Shown here: positions 1 to 7,218 of the stretch, piece by piece | How the letters are laid out: the number at the start of each line of letters is the position of its first letter | Position numbering within the stretch: the first letter of the stretch is position 1 | Assembly (NCBI GenBank): GCA_021828925.1 | Contig: JAJZCT010000165.1 | Coordinates: 1-7,218, forward strand | DNA: 7,218 nt | Source of the DNA: Planctomycetota bacterium | Lineage (GTDB): Bacteria > Planctomycetota > Phycisphaerae > WQYP01 | Direction of reading: 5' to 3' | Program-made: the position numbers and the translations under genes | The notes under the pieces: model-generated | The model's input: only the letters and a program-made list of their open reading frames with translations | Databases searched by the model: none | What the model was told of the DNA's origin: nothing

Positions 1-241
1 CTTTTTCGCCATCATCTTTTTGGATAATCAGCCGATCCAGCCACAGCCGGTCGGCTTTATTGCGGGCAAACCAACTGCCGCTCTCCTGCCGCTCCTGCCG
101 CAGCACCGTTCCGACAACGCTGATGGGGTAAACATGCGAGCGGTGGGCGATCTGCTGGGTGACTTCAACCCGCGTGCCGGGGCTGTACAGCAGGGTTTTT
201 TGTGATTCATTTAATGCGGCCGATGTTTGCGATTCGTTCAA
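1..241 (-). CDS. Small uncharacterised protein, N-terminal part (runs off left edge)
   Basis: An open frame of 80 codons reads leftward from a TTG start (241-239) and continues past the window edge without a stop. An AGGAG SD lies on the minus strand at 254-250, eight bases from the TTG; no in-frame ATG gives a credible start. The protein begins MNESQTSAALNESQ, with a short NESQ repeat at residues 2-5 and 11-14. Next come PGTRVEVTQQI (residues 21-31), VVGTVLRQ and SGSWFARNKADRLWLDRL (54-71), then IIQKDDGE. Alternating short beta-like stretches suggest a small beta-barrel or SH3-like fold, which is inference. The GSWFA...K.D.LWLDRL pattern resembles a conserved hypothetical protein I associate with planctomycetes; I know no function for it. 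It is divergent from the gene at 773. I see no signal peptide or membrane segment. Confidence 0.72.
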   Translation of the reverse strand, partial: MNESQTSAALNESQKTLLYSPGTRVEVTQQIAHRSHVYPISVVGTVLRQERQESGSWFARNKADRLWLDRLIIQKDDGEK

Positions 242-322
242 GGGATATTCTCCTGCTCTATCGAGCTGTGCTGCGCCGCACCGGCCGACAGATAAATTCC
301 AACCATGCAACATACCCTCTGC

Positions 323-360
323 CCGCCCGGCAGGCAAGTATGGTTACCGTGCCGGGGCGG
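323..360. repeat. Inverted repeat (hairpin) left of repeat unit 1
   Basis: CCGCCCGGCA (323-332) pairs with TGCCGGGGCGG (350-360) with a single bulged base, around a 17-base loop. It abuts the first direct-repeat unit and may mark the boundary of the structured block. There is no T-run that would make it an obvious terminator. Confidence 0.5.
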
Positions 361-449
361 TTGTTCGCGGACGTGATGTGAATGTTATCTGTGGCCCCGC
401 TCGCGGAAACGGCCGCGGGTTGCCACCCGCAGCTGCGTGCGGGGGTGGC
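360..449. repeat. Repeat unit 1 with two hairpins (REP-like)
   Basis: Bases 360-421 align without gaps to 501-562, with 10 mismatches; 399-421 is a 23-base exact match to 540-562. The unit contains hairpin A, CGCGG-aaacgg-CCGCG (402-406/413-417). Hairpin B follows: GCCA plus CCCGCA (422-431) pair with TGCGGG, a GG bulge and TGGC (438-449). Two adjacent GC-rich hairpins per unit recall bacterial REP/BIME extragenic palindromes, though I do not recognise the family. Confidence 0.75.
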
Positions 450-477
450 GAGGCCCCGTCGTCCGGCAGTTCTCGCA

Positions 478-499
478 GCTATGGGAGGAATCCCATGGC
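478..499. repeat. GGAA-tetraloop hairpin between the repeat units
   Basis: GCTATGGGA (478-486) pairs with TCCCATGGC (491-499), nine pairs including one G-U, closing a GGAA loop. GGAA is a GNRA-type tetraloop, which stabilises RNA hairpins. The element sits between the two direct-repeat units. Confidence 0.6.
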
Positions 500-500
500 C

Positions 501-580
501 GTTGTTCGCGGATGTGATTTGAATGTTGTTCACGGCTTGGCTCGCGGAAACGGCCGCGGGTTTTCCCCGCAACTGCGGGC
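501..580. repeat. Repeat unit 2 with two hairpins (REP-like)
   Basis: This is the second copy of the 360-440 unit, offset by 141 bases. Hairpin A is conserved exactly (CGCGG at 543-547, CCGCG at 554-558). Hairpin B has changed sequence but still pairs: CCCGC-aact-GCGGG (566-579). Differences concentrate between the hairpins (528-539), so the stems look better kept than the spacer. Confidence 0.72.
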
Positions 581-656
581 GCTGTGCATCGCAGCGGGAT
601 GGCGGTGTCTCTGCAATCCCGAGATTCCCTATCCCCGCATTTCCGCATTTCCACAA

Positions 657-674
657 TGCCGATGGCCATCGGCA
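657..674. repeat. Perfect 18-base palindrome
   Basis: TGCCGATGGCCATCGGCA is fully self-complementary with no spacer. It lies about 100 bases upstream of the gene at 773 in the divergent region. It could be a binding site for a dimeric regulator or part of the repeat block; the sequence alone does not decide. Confidence 0.65.
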
Positions 675-741
675 CTGATATACGGGCATTGGTTGGCAAT
701 ATCGTGTAAACTGATTGGGAGAGAATTGGGAAACGAGGACG

Positions 742-760
742 GCCGGCAGAAAAAGCCGGC
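742..760. repeat. GCCGGC hairpin just upstream of the 773 gene
   Basis: GCCGGC (742-747) and GCCGGC (755-760) flank an A-rich loop, agaaaaa. It ends 12 bases before the ATG at 773, where an SD would be expected, and no good SD is visible outside it. It may restrict ribosome access, or the start may be leaderless or misplaced. Confidence 0.45.
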
Positions 761-772
761 TTGGCGCTGGTT

Positions 773-1246
773 ATGACTGAATTACAACATCCGCCGCTGC
801 CGCAGGTGCATATTCTTAAAAAAGCGATTGATATTTATCTGCCGTTGGCTTACCCGACGGGCAACATTCCCGAAGTGGTGCAGGCCCGAATTGCGCCGGT
901 GATAGCATCGGCCGATTCTGATGTGATCAAACCCGAATGGTTTGAACCCGCGGATAAAGATGGGCGTGCGGTGTACCGTCTGCGGCTGGGGCAGGCGGCG
1001 TATCCGCACATGAAGTTAAACGTGGAAGAATCGCCGGATGCCAGCGGGTATCTGCTGTTAGCCGATGCCCATGACAATCACTTGATGGCGCCCGAAACCT
1101 CTCCGGATGCAAAATTCTTAAGTGAACTGCGGAAAAACAACGCGGAACTGGTGGAAAAGATACAATCCGCCTGGACGCAGGCGGGGCTTCCGACCTTCCG
1201 GAATTATTTCCGCGCGATGATGGAACGGCGGGTTCGCGCAAAATAA
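773..1246 (+). CDS. Conserved hypothetical protein, 157 aa
   Basis: This is a complete small protein starting MTELQHPPLP and ending RRVRAK. I do not recognise a named family. It looks soluble, with no signal peptide or membrane segment. Residues 15-47 form a helix-rich start (KKAIDIYLPLAYP). Residues 66-99 look beta-rich and carry YRLRLGQAAYPHMKLNVEE and GYLLLADAHDNH. Residues 113-157 are helical, with AWTQAGLPTFRNYFR. The YPHMKL, ADAHDNH and AGLPTF segments resemble a hypothetical protein I associate with planctomycetes. The His/Asp cluster in DAHDNH could bind a metal, which is speculative. The ATG at 773 is preferred; an in-frame TTG at 761 would add four residues, and neither has a strong SD. 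It precedes carB by 84 bases on the same strand. Codon use matches carB, so it is very likely a real gene. Confidence 0.8.
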   Translation: MTELQHPPLPQVHILKKAIDIYLPLAYPTGNIPEVVQARIAPVIASADSDVIKPEWFEPADKDGRAVYRLRLGQAAYPHMKLNVEESPDASGYLLLADAHDNHLMAPETSPDAKFLSELRKNNAELVEKIQSAWTQAGLPTFRNYFRAMMERRVRAK

Positions 1247-1258
1247 ATTCCCGCGCTT

Positions 1259-1276
1259 TCGCGATGGCGCGATTTC
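1259..1276 (+). terminator. Weak stem-loop after the 157-aa gene, possible terminator
   Basis: TCGCG (1259-1263) pairs with CGCGA (1268-1272) across ATGG, followed by TTTCT. The stem is only five pairs and the T-run is interrupted, so termination would be partial at best. A second small inverted repeat, AAACTT-ac-AAGTTT (1283-1296), runs into six T's. Confidence 0.25.
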
Positions 1277-1330
1277 TGATACAAACTTACAAGTTTTTTC
1301 CTTGACGCTGGTGTAAAAGGTTGTTGACTC

Positions 1331-4792
<3,462 letters not shown>

Positions 4793-4829
4793 ATGTCGGA
4801 TCCTGGTCCGAGGTTAAGCCCGAAGTGAT

Positions 4830-4855
4830 GGCCGGCGGGCGCAATTCAGCCGGCC
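4830..4855 (+). repeat. GC-rich hairpin downstream of carB
   Basis: GGCCGGC (4830-4836) pairs perfectly with GCCGGCC (4849-4855) around a 12-base loop, starting 38 bases after the carB stop. No T-run follows, so it is not a standard intrinsic terminator. It may act as a 3'-end structure for the carB mRNA. Confidence 0.4.
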
Positions 4856-4945
4856 GCAGATTCACTGGCCGGGCAGGAACAGGTCGTTGGCAGCCTGCGA
4901 TATCCGGTTTTGTCAAAAAAGACGATTGCCGCGGATGCAGTTCGC

Positions 4946-4974
4946 TTGAAAGCCTTGGGCTTGGCGGGTAATAT
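4946..4974 (+). promoter_or_regulatory. Putative sigma-70 promoter for rpsP-trmD-rplS
   Basis: TTGAAA (4946-4951; 5 of 6 to consensus) and TAATAT (4969-4974; 4 of 6) are separated by exactly 17 bases. A start near 4981 would give a leader of about 128 bases before the rpsP GTG, beginning almost directly with the stem-loop at 4985-5019. It is the best promoter match I found in the window, and it lies where an independent promoter for the ribosomal cluster would be expected. Identified by eye, with no scoring. Confidence 0.55.
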
Positions 4975-4984
4975 CTTGGGTTTA

Positions 4985-5019
4985 CCGATGGTTCGGGAAC
5001 TGCAGGTTCCCACCATCGG
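4985..5019 (+). promoter_or_regulatory. Large stem-loop at the predicted 5' end of the rpsP mRNA
   Basis: CCGATGGT (4985-4992) pairs with ACCATCGG (5012-5019). GGGAAC (4995-5000) pairs with GTTCCC (5006-5011) around the loop TGCAG, with a two-base bulge (TC) on the 5' side: 14 pairs in all. No T-run follows. Given the promoter just upstream, it would sit at the 5' end of the transcript, as an mRNA-stabilising hairpin or a ribosomal-protein or other regulatory leader. I do not recognise it as a known leader class. Confidence 0.5.
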
Positions 5020-5108
5020 GCTGATGTGGAAAATCCGGTTTTGATCTCCGGTGCGTGGTGCATGGAGCGGATCGGGTGGATTCATCAGGCAGGCAAACGA
5101 GGTATCGC

Positions 5109-5393
5109 GTGGCAGTTAAGATTCGTTTAAAGCGCTTTGGTCGTAAAAACCGTGCATTCTGGCGTATTAATGCGGTGGATCACCGTTCTCCGCGGGATGG
5201 CAAGGTTATTGAGGAATTGGGCTATTATGATCCCATTGCCAAGGACCCGGCGCGTCGGGTGGTGGTCAACAAAGCGCGGGTGGAGCACTGGATTAAAGTT
5301 GGTGCAACGCCCAGCGGTACGGTGGCCGGGCTGCTGAAAACAGCCACGGATTCCGGCGCTGCCGCGGTGGTTCCCGCCGGTGTTTCGGCCTGA
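5109..5393 (+). CDS. rpsP: 30S ribosomal protein S16
   Basis: S16 is a small-subunit protein that binds 16S rRNA early in 30S assembly. The protein begins MAVKIRLKRFGRKNRAFWRI and continues with AVDHRSPRDGKVIEELGYYDPI, the classic S16 signature. Next is RVEHWIKVGATPSGTVAGLL, where the usual central and C-terminal part of the family lies. It has 94 residues against roughly 80-90 usual; the extra is an Ala/Val-rich tail (TATDSGAAAVVPAGVSA). The GTG start is chosen because it gives the conserved MAVKIRLKR N-terminus and has GAGGT at 5099-5103, six bases away from the GAGG. A longer frame from 5055 adds 18 unrelated residues and is rejected. It is first in a cluster with trmD and rplS. Its TGA lies inside a hairpin that also holds the next SD. 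Confidence 0.96.
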   Translation: MAVKIRLKRFGRKNRAFWRINAVDHRSPRDGKVIEELGYYDPIAKDPARRVVVNKARVEHWIKVGATPSGTVAGLLKTATDSGAAAVVPAGVSA

Positions 5394-5408
5394 TTTTGAA
5401 ATCAGGAG
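5389..5408 (+). promoter_or_regulatory. Hairpin over rpsP stop codon and downstream SD
   Basis: CCTGATTT (5389-5396) is the exact reverse complement of AAATCAGG (5399-5406). The rpsP TGA (5391-5393) is in the left arm. The AGGAG SD (5404-5408) begins in the right arm, so folding would hide it. A ribosome finishing rpsP would melt the stem, which suggests translational coupling. Confidence 0.55.
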
Positions 5409-5413
5409 CGTTT

Positions 5414-5440
5414 GTGGCCTTGGGCCGCAGGGTGGATTGA
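5414..5440 (+). CDS. Possible 8-codon leader ORF before trmD
   Basis: GTG at 5414 follows AGGAG (5404-5408) by five bases. It reads MALGRRVD and stops with TGA at 5438-5440, four bases before the double ATG of trmD (5445, 5448). The SD serves this frame better than trmD itself. Its product would be trivial; its value would be in passing ribosomes to trmD. It may also be chance. Confidence 0.25.
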   Translation: MALGRRVD

Positions 5441-5447
5441 AACGATG

Positions 5448-6149
5448 ATGCGCGTCGATATCCTGACGCTATTCCCGGAAATGTTTCCCGGTGTTCTGGG
5501 AAGCAGCATTCTAAAAAGGGCCGCCGAAAAAACGCTGGCCTGTTATCATCTGCATCAGTTGCGGGATTACACCACGGATCCGCACCGAAAAGTGGATGAT
5601 CGCCCCTTTGGCGGCGGGCCGGGCATGGTGCTGATGTGCCAGCCTGTTTTGGATGCGATAACCGCCATTGAAGCCATGGATACGGCTGTGGCCACGCGAA
5701 TACTGCTGTGTCCGCAGGGGCGGAAGCTGGATCAGGCGTTGGCGCATGAATTGGCCTGCAAGCCGCGGCTGCTGATGGTATCGGGACATTATGAAGGATT
5801 TGACGAGCGGATTCGGCAGGTACTGCAACCGCTTGAAATAAGCATTGGCGACTATGTGCTTTCCGGCGGAGAATTGCCGGCCATGGTGGTGCTTGATGCG
5901 GTGATTCGACTGATTCCCGGCGTTTTGGGCGACCATGCCAGTGCCGGAGCGGAATCGTTTGCGATTGCGGATGCGGAAATCAGCGGCGGTCTGGAATATC
6001 CGCACTATACCCGCCCGCGAAATTATCAGGGCCTTGAGGTGCCGGAAGTGTTGACATCCGGCGATCACGCGGCCATAGCCCGGTGGCGGGCAGAACAGTC
6101 CAGACAGCGAACCGGTCAGCGTAGGCCGGACCTGCTGGCACCCCGGTAA
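5448..6149 (+). CDS. trmD: tRNA (guanine-N1-)-methyltransferase TrmD
   Basis: TrmD transfers a methyl group from S-adenosylmethionine to N1 of G37, next to the anticodon, preventing +1 frameshifting. It acts as a homodimer of the SPOUT (knotted) class. The 233-residue protein shows LTLFPEMF (6-13), [15 protein letters not shown] (49-63), PQGRKLDQA (89-97), [11 protein letters not shown] (112-122) and the knot segment [15 protein letters not shown] (132-146). R154 and the C-terminal PHYTRP...[13 protein letters not shown] are also present. Two oddities stand out. Residue 169, the catalytic Asp in E. coli and Haemophilus TrmD, is Glu (GAESF). About six extra residues follow it before [11 protein letters not shown]. 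The ATG at 5448 gives the canonical [13 protein letters not shown] start; the ATG at 5445 would add one Met. Only a weak GGTGGA precedes it. rimM, which usually precedes trmD in proteobacteria, is absent. Confidence 0.95.
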   Translation: MRVDILTLFPEMFPGVLGSSILKRAAEKTLACYHLHQLRDYTTDPHRKVDDRPFGGGPGMVLMCQPVLDAITAIEAMDTAVATRILLCPQGRKLDQALAHELACKPRLLMVSGHYEGFDERIRQVLQPLEISIGDYVLSGGELPAMVVLDAVIRLIPGVLGDHASAGAESFAIADAEISGGLEYPHYTRPRNYQGLEVPEVLTSGDHAAIARWRAEQSRQRTGQRRPDLLAPR

Positions 6150-6153
6150 GGGG
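6141..6153 (+). repeat. Small hairpin over the trmD stop codon
   Basis: CCCC (6141-6144) pairs with GGGG (6150-6153) around GGTAA, which contains the trmD TAA (6147-6149). With only four pairs it is weak. It lies 78 bases before rplS and has no T-run. Confidence 0.25.
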
Positions 6154-6231
6154 CGGAAATGTTGGCCATACGGCAGATCAATGCCGCCGGCGTAACGGAG
6201 CCGGGAATAAATATCCGAATTGGAGTTATCC

Positions 6232-6648
6232 ATGCGTAATGCACTACTGAGTCATGTTGAATCCAAACACCTCCTGGCCAAGCCGCCGCAATTCGCCATC
6301 GGCGATCTTGTGGATGTGCATTGCCGCATTGTGGAAGGTGATAAAGAGCGAATCCAGGTCTTCTCCGGAACGGTGATTTCGCGCAAAGGCGCGGGCATCA
6401 GCGGCACATTTACGGTGCGCCGGATTGTCAACAATGAAGGCGTTGAGCGTATTTTCCCGGTACATTCTCCGAAAATTGAAAAACTTGAGGTGCGGCGCAA
6501 GAGCAAGATTCGCCGCGCCAAGCTTTATTACCTTCGCGATTTAACCGGCAAAGCCACACGCTTGAAAGAAGGCGCTCCGGTGGTTCCGTCGGACAAACCG
6601 GCTGAAGTCGCGCCGGACGCTCCGGCCGCTGCCGCTCCGCAGGCCTGA
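6232..6648 (+). CDS. rplS: 50S ribosomal protein L19
   Basis: L19 sits at the 30S-50S interface of the ribosome. The family pattern is clear: FAIGDLVDVHCRIVEGDKER (21-40), IQVFSGTVISRKGAGISGTF (41-60), TVRRIVNNEGVERIFPVHSP (61-80) and the basic KIRRAKLYYLRDLTGKATRLKE (92-113). At 138 residues it is about 20 longer than the E. coli protein. The excess is a Pro/Ala-rich acidic tail (114-138) that is probably disordered. The ATG at 6232 is chosen because GGAG at 6222-6225 sits six bases upstream and the N-terminus then fits the family. It follows trmD by 82 bases on the same strand, with no obvious promoter or terminator between, so co-transcription is likely. The lipoprotein gene downstream starts 40 bases after its stop. 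Confidence 0.96.
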   Translation: MRNALLSHVESKHLLAKPPQFAIGDLVDVHCRIVEGDKERIQVFSGTVISRKGAGISGTFTVRRIVNNEGVERIFPVHSPKIEKLEVRRKSKIRRAKLYYLRDLTGKATRLKEGAPVVPSDKPAEVAPDAPAAAAPQA

Positions 6649-6650
6649 TG

Positions 6651-6670
6651 CGCAATAGCAATGAATTGCG
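6651..6670 (+). terminator. Small hairpin after rplS, doubtful terminator
   Basis: CGCAAT (6651-6656) pairs with ATTGCG (6665-6670) around an 8-base loop, two bases after the rplS stop. The stem is modest and GGTTCATGG follows instead of a T-run, so read-through into the next gene is likely. An alternative fold, ATGAA/TTCAT (6661-6676), competes with it. Confidence 0.25.
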
Positions 6671-6688
6671 GTTCATGGAGAACCACTT

Positions 6689-7218
6689 ATGCGAAAATGG
6701 ATGTTCGGATTGGGTGTTTTTGCCGCAACGCTGATATCCGGGTGCGCAGCGCCTCCGCCGGCGACCTCGAGTTTGGCGAGTGGTTATCAGGCTTATCAGC
6801 AGGGGCAATTCATGACGGCGGAGAATACCGCCCGCGCTTTTATTGCCAGCGATACCTCCGGTCAAAACCTGGCGGAAGGTTATTATCTTGCCGCCATTTC
6901 CGAAGAACATCAGGATGAACTGGCTCTGGCGGCACGCGATTATCTCTCTGCCATCGACCATTCCCAACGTGCGGACCTGCAAGGGAAAAGTTACAAGGCT
7001 TTAGGCGATATTGATTTCATCCAGGCCCGGTATAATCGGGCTGCCACGGATTATAAAAATTCTCTTTCCATCGATCCATCCGCCAGACCCGATAAGCGCA
7101 TGCTCTACCGCCTCGGTGTGGCTTTGGAAAACAGCGGGCACTGGAATGCCGCACGGCAGTATCTGGATCAATTAATTGCATCTTTTCCTAATTCCCAATT
7201 CTCCAAAAATGCTCTGCA
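6689..7218 (+). CDS. TPR-repeat lipoprotein, N-terminal part (runs off right edge)
   Basis: The frame is open for 176 codons from ATG 6689 to the window end, with GGAG at 6677-6680, eight bases upstream. The N-terminus MRKWMFGLGVFAATLISGC is a lipoprotein signal peptide: a basic start, a hydrophobic core and the lipobox ISGC with Cys19 as the predicted lipidated residue. A short Pro/Ser linker follows (21-30). The rest is helical and alanine/tyrosine-rich, with TPR-like units at about 31-65 (GYQAYQQGQFMTAENTARAF), 100-133 (ALGDIDFIQARYNRAATDYK, ending SIDP) and 136-170 (YRLGVALENSGHWNAARQYL, then FPNSQ). This layout resembles BamD/YbgF-type or other tetratricopeptide scaffold lipoproteins, so it probably mediates protein contacts at the cell envelope. 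The exact family is not recognised. It starts 40 bases after rplS and may be co-transcribed. Confidence 0.85.
   Translation, partial: MRKWMFGLGVFAATLISGCAAPPPATSSLASGYQAYQQGQFMTAENTARAFIASDTSGQNLAEGYYLAAISEEHQDELALAARDYLSAIDHSQRADLQGKSYKALGDIDFIQARYNRAATDYKNSLSIDPSARPDKRMLYRLGVALENSGHWNAARQYLDQLIASFPNSQFSKNAL

Larger units (their letters stand above)
242..772. other. Divergent intergenic region, structured, no convincing gene
   Basis: This stretch of about 530 bases separates two divergently oriented genes, so both promoters should lie here. No clear -35/-10 pair could be picked for either gene. Open frames on both strands have no SD and translate to low-complexity Arg/Ala/Pro-rich text. The minus-strand frame repeats itself only because the DNA does. 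The contents are two direct-repeat units (360-440 and 501-580), several hairpins, an 8-base tandem duplication (CCGCATTT at 635-642 and 643-650) and a perfect palindrome (657-674). Confidence 0.7.

Noticed and set aside
360..580. CRISPR array
   Set aside because: There are only two units, they are about 80 bases long, diverged and separated by 141 bases, and no cas gene is nearby.
258..689. 143-codon minus-strand frame (and an overlapping 104-codon frame at 385-699)
   Set aside because: It has no SD, is Arg/Ala/Pro-rich, and its internal repetition follows the DNA repeat units. The overlapping frame shows the same repetition, as expected for noncoding repeats.
159..776. 205-codon plus-strand frame across the intergenic region
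   Set aside because: It overlaps the better-supported minus-strand gene and the start of the 157-aa gene, has no SD, and its Cys/Arg/Gly-rich content is not protein-like.
1302..1330. TTGACG as a -35 box for carB
   Set aside because: A 17-base spacer would place the -10 at 1325-1330 (GACTCA), a poor match, with transcription starting inside the gene.
4985..5019. Intrinsic terminator for carB
   Set aside because: The stem is strong but no T-run follows, and it lies downstream of a good promoter, so a leader structure fits better.
5055..5108. Upstream extension of rpsP
   Set aside because: S16 proteins start at MAVKIR. The GTG at 5109 has a good SD, and the added 18 residues do not resemble S16.
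4793..5108. Signal recognition particle RNA, tRNA or other known RNA gene
   Set aside because: I looked for the SRP GGAAGCAGC-type core and a tRNA cloverleaf with CCA-like end and saw neither.

Overview
The window reads as ordinary bacterial chromosome from a moderately GC-rich organism. I infer a planctomycete, probably Phycisphaerae-like. The reasons are the enlarged carbamoyl-phosphate synthase large subunit, an S16-TrmD-L19 cluster with no rimM, and two small proteins resembling ones I associate with planctomycetes. This assignment rests on remembered family features, not on a database search.

Layout, left to right. Positions 1-241 (minus strand, running off the left edge) hold the N-terminus of a small uncharacterised protein that starts at TTG behind a good Shine-Dalgarno (SD). 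Positions 242-772 are a 530-base divergent intergenic region with no convincing gene. It is full of structure: two diverged direct-repeat units 141 bases apart, each folding into two hairpins, a GGAA-loop hairpin between them, and a perfect 18-base palindrome. Positions 773-1246 encode a small soluble protein of unknown function. Positions 1331-4792 encode carB, a complete carbamoyl-phosphate synthase large subunit with an enlarged oligomerisation domain and no carA beside it.

Positions 4793-5108 separate carB from a ribosomal/tRNA-modification cluster. This gap holds a good sigma-70-like promoter (TTGAAA-17-TAATAT), and the predicted transcript starts almost directly with a large stem-loop. 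The cluster is rpsP (5109-5393), trmD (5448-6149) and rplS (6232-6648). A hairpin at the rpsP-trmD junction spans the rpsP stop codon and an SD, followed by an 8-codon open frame ending just before trmD. This looks like a device for translating trmD less than, or coupled to, the ribosomal genes. From 6689 to the right edge is the start of a lipoprotein with TPR-like helical repeats, probably the next gene of the same transcription unit.

The genes combine pyrimidine/arginine precursor synthesis (carB) with translation functions (S16 and L19, and m1G37 tRNA methylation by TrmD). The most unusual points are glutamate in place of the catalytic Asp169 of TrmD with a short insertion beside it, the structured repeat block upstream, and the leader and junction RNA structures of the rpsP cluster. 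I found no evidence for a defence system, CRISPR array, transposase, tRNA or rRNA.
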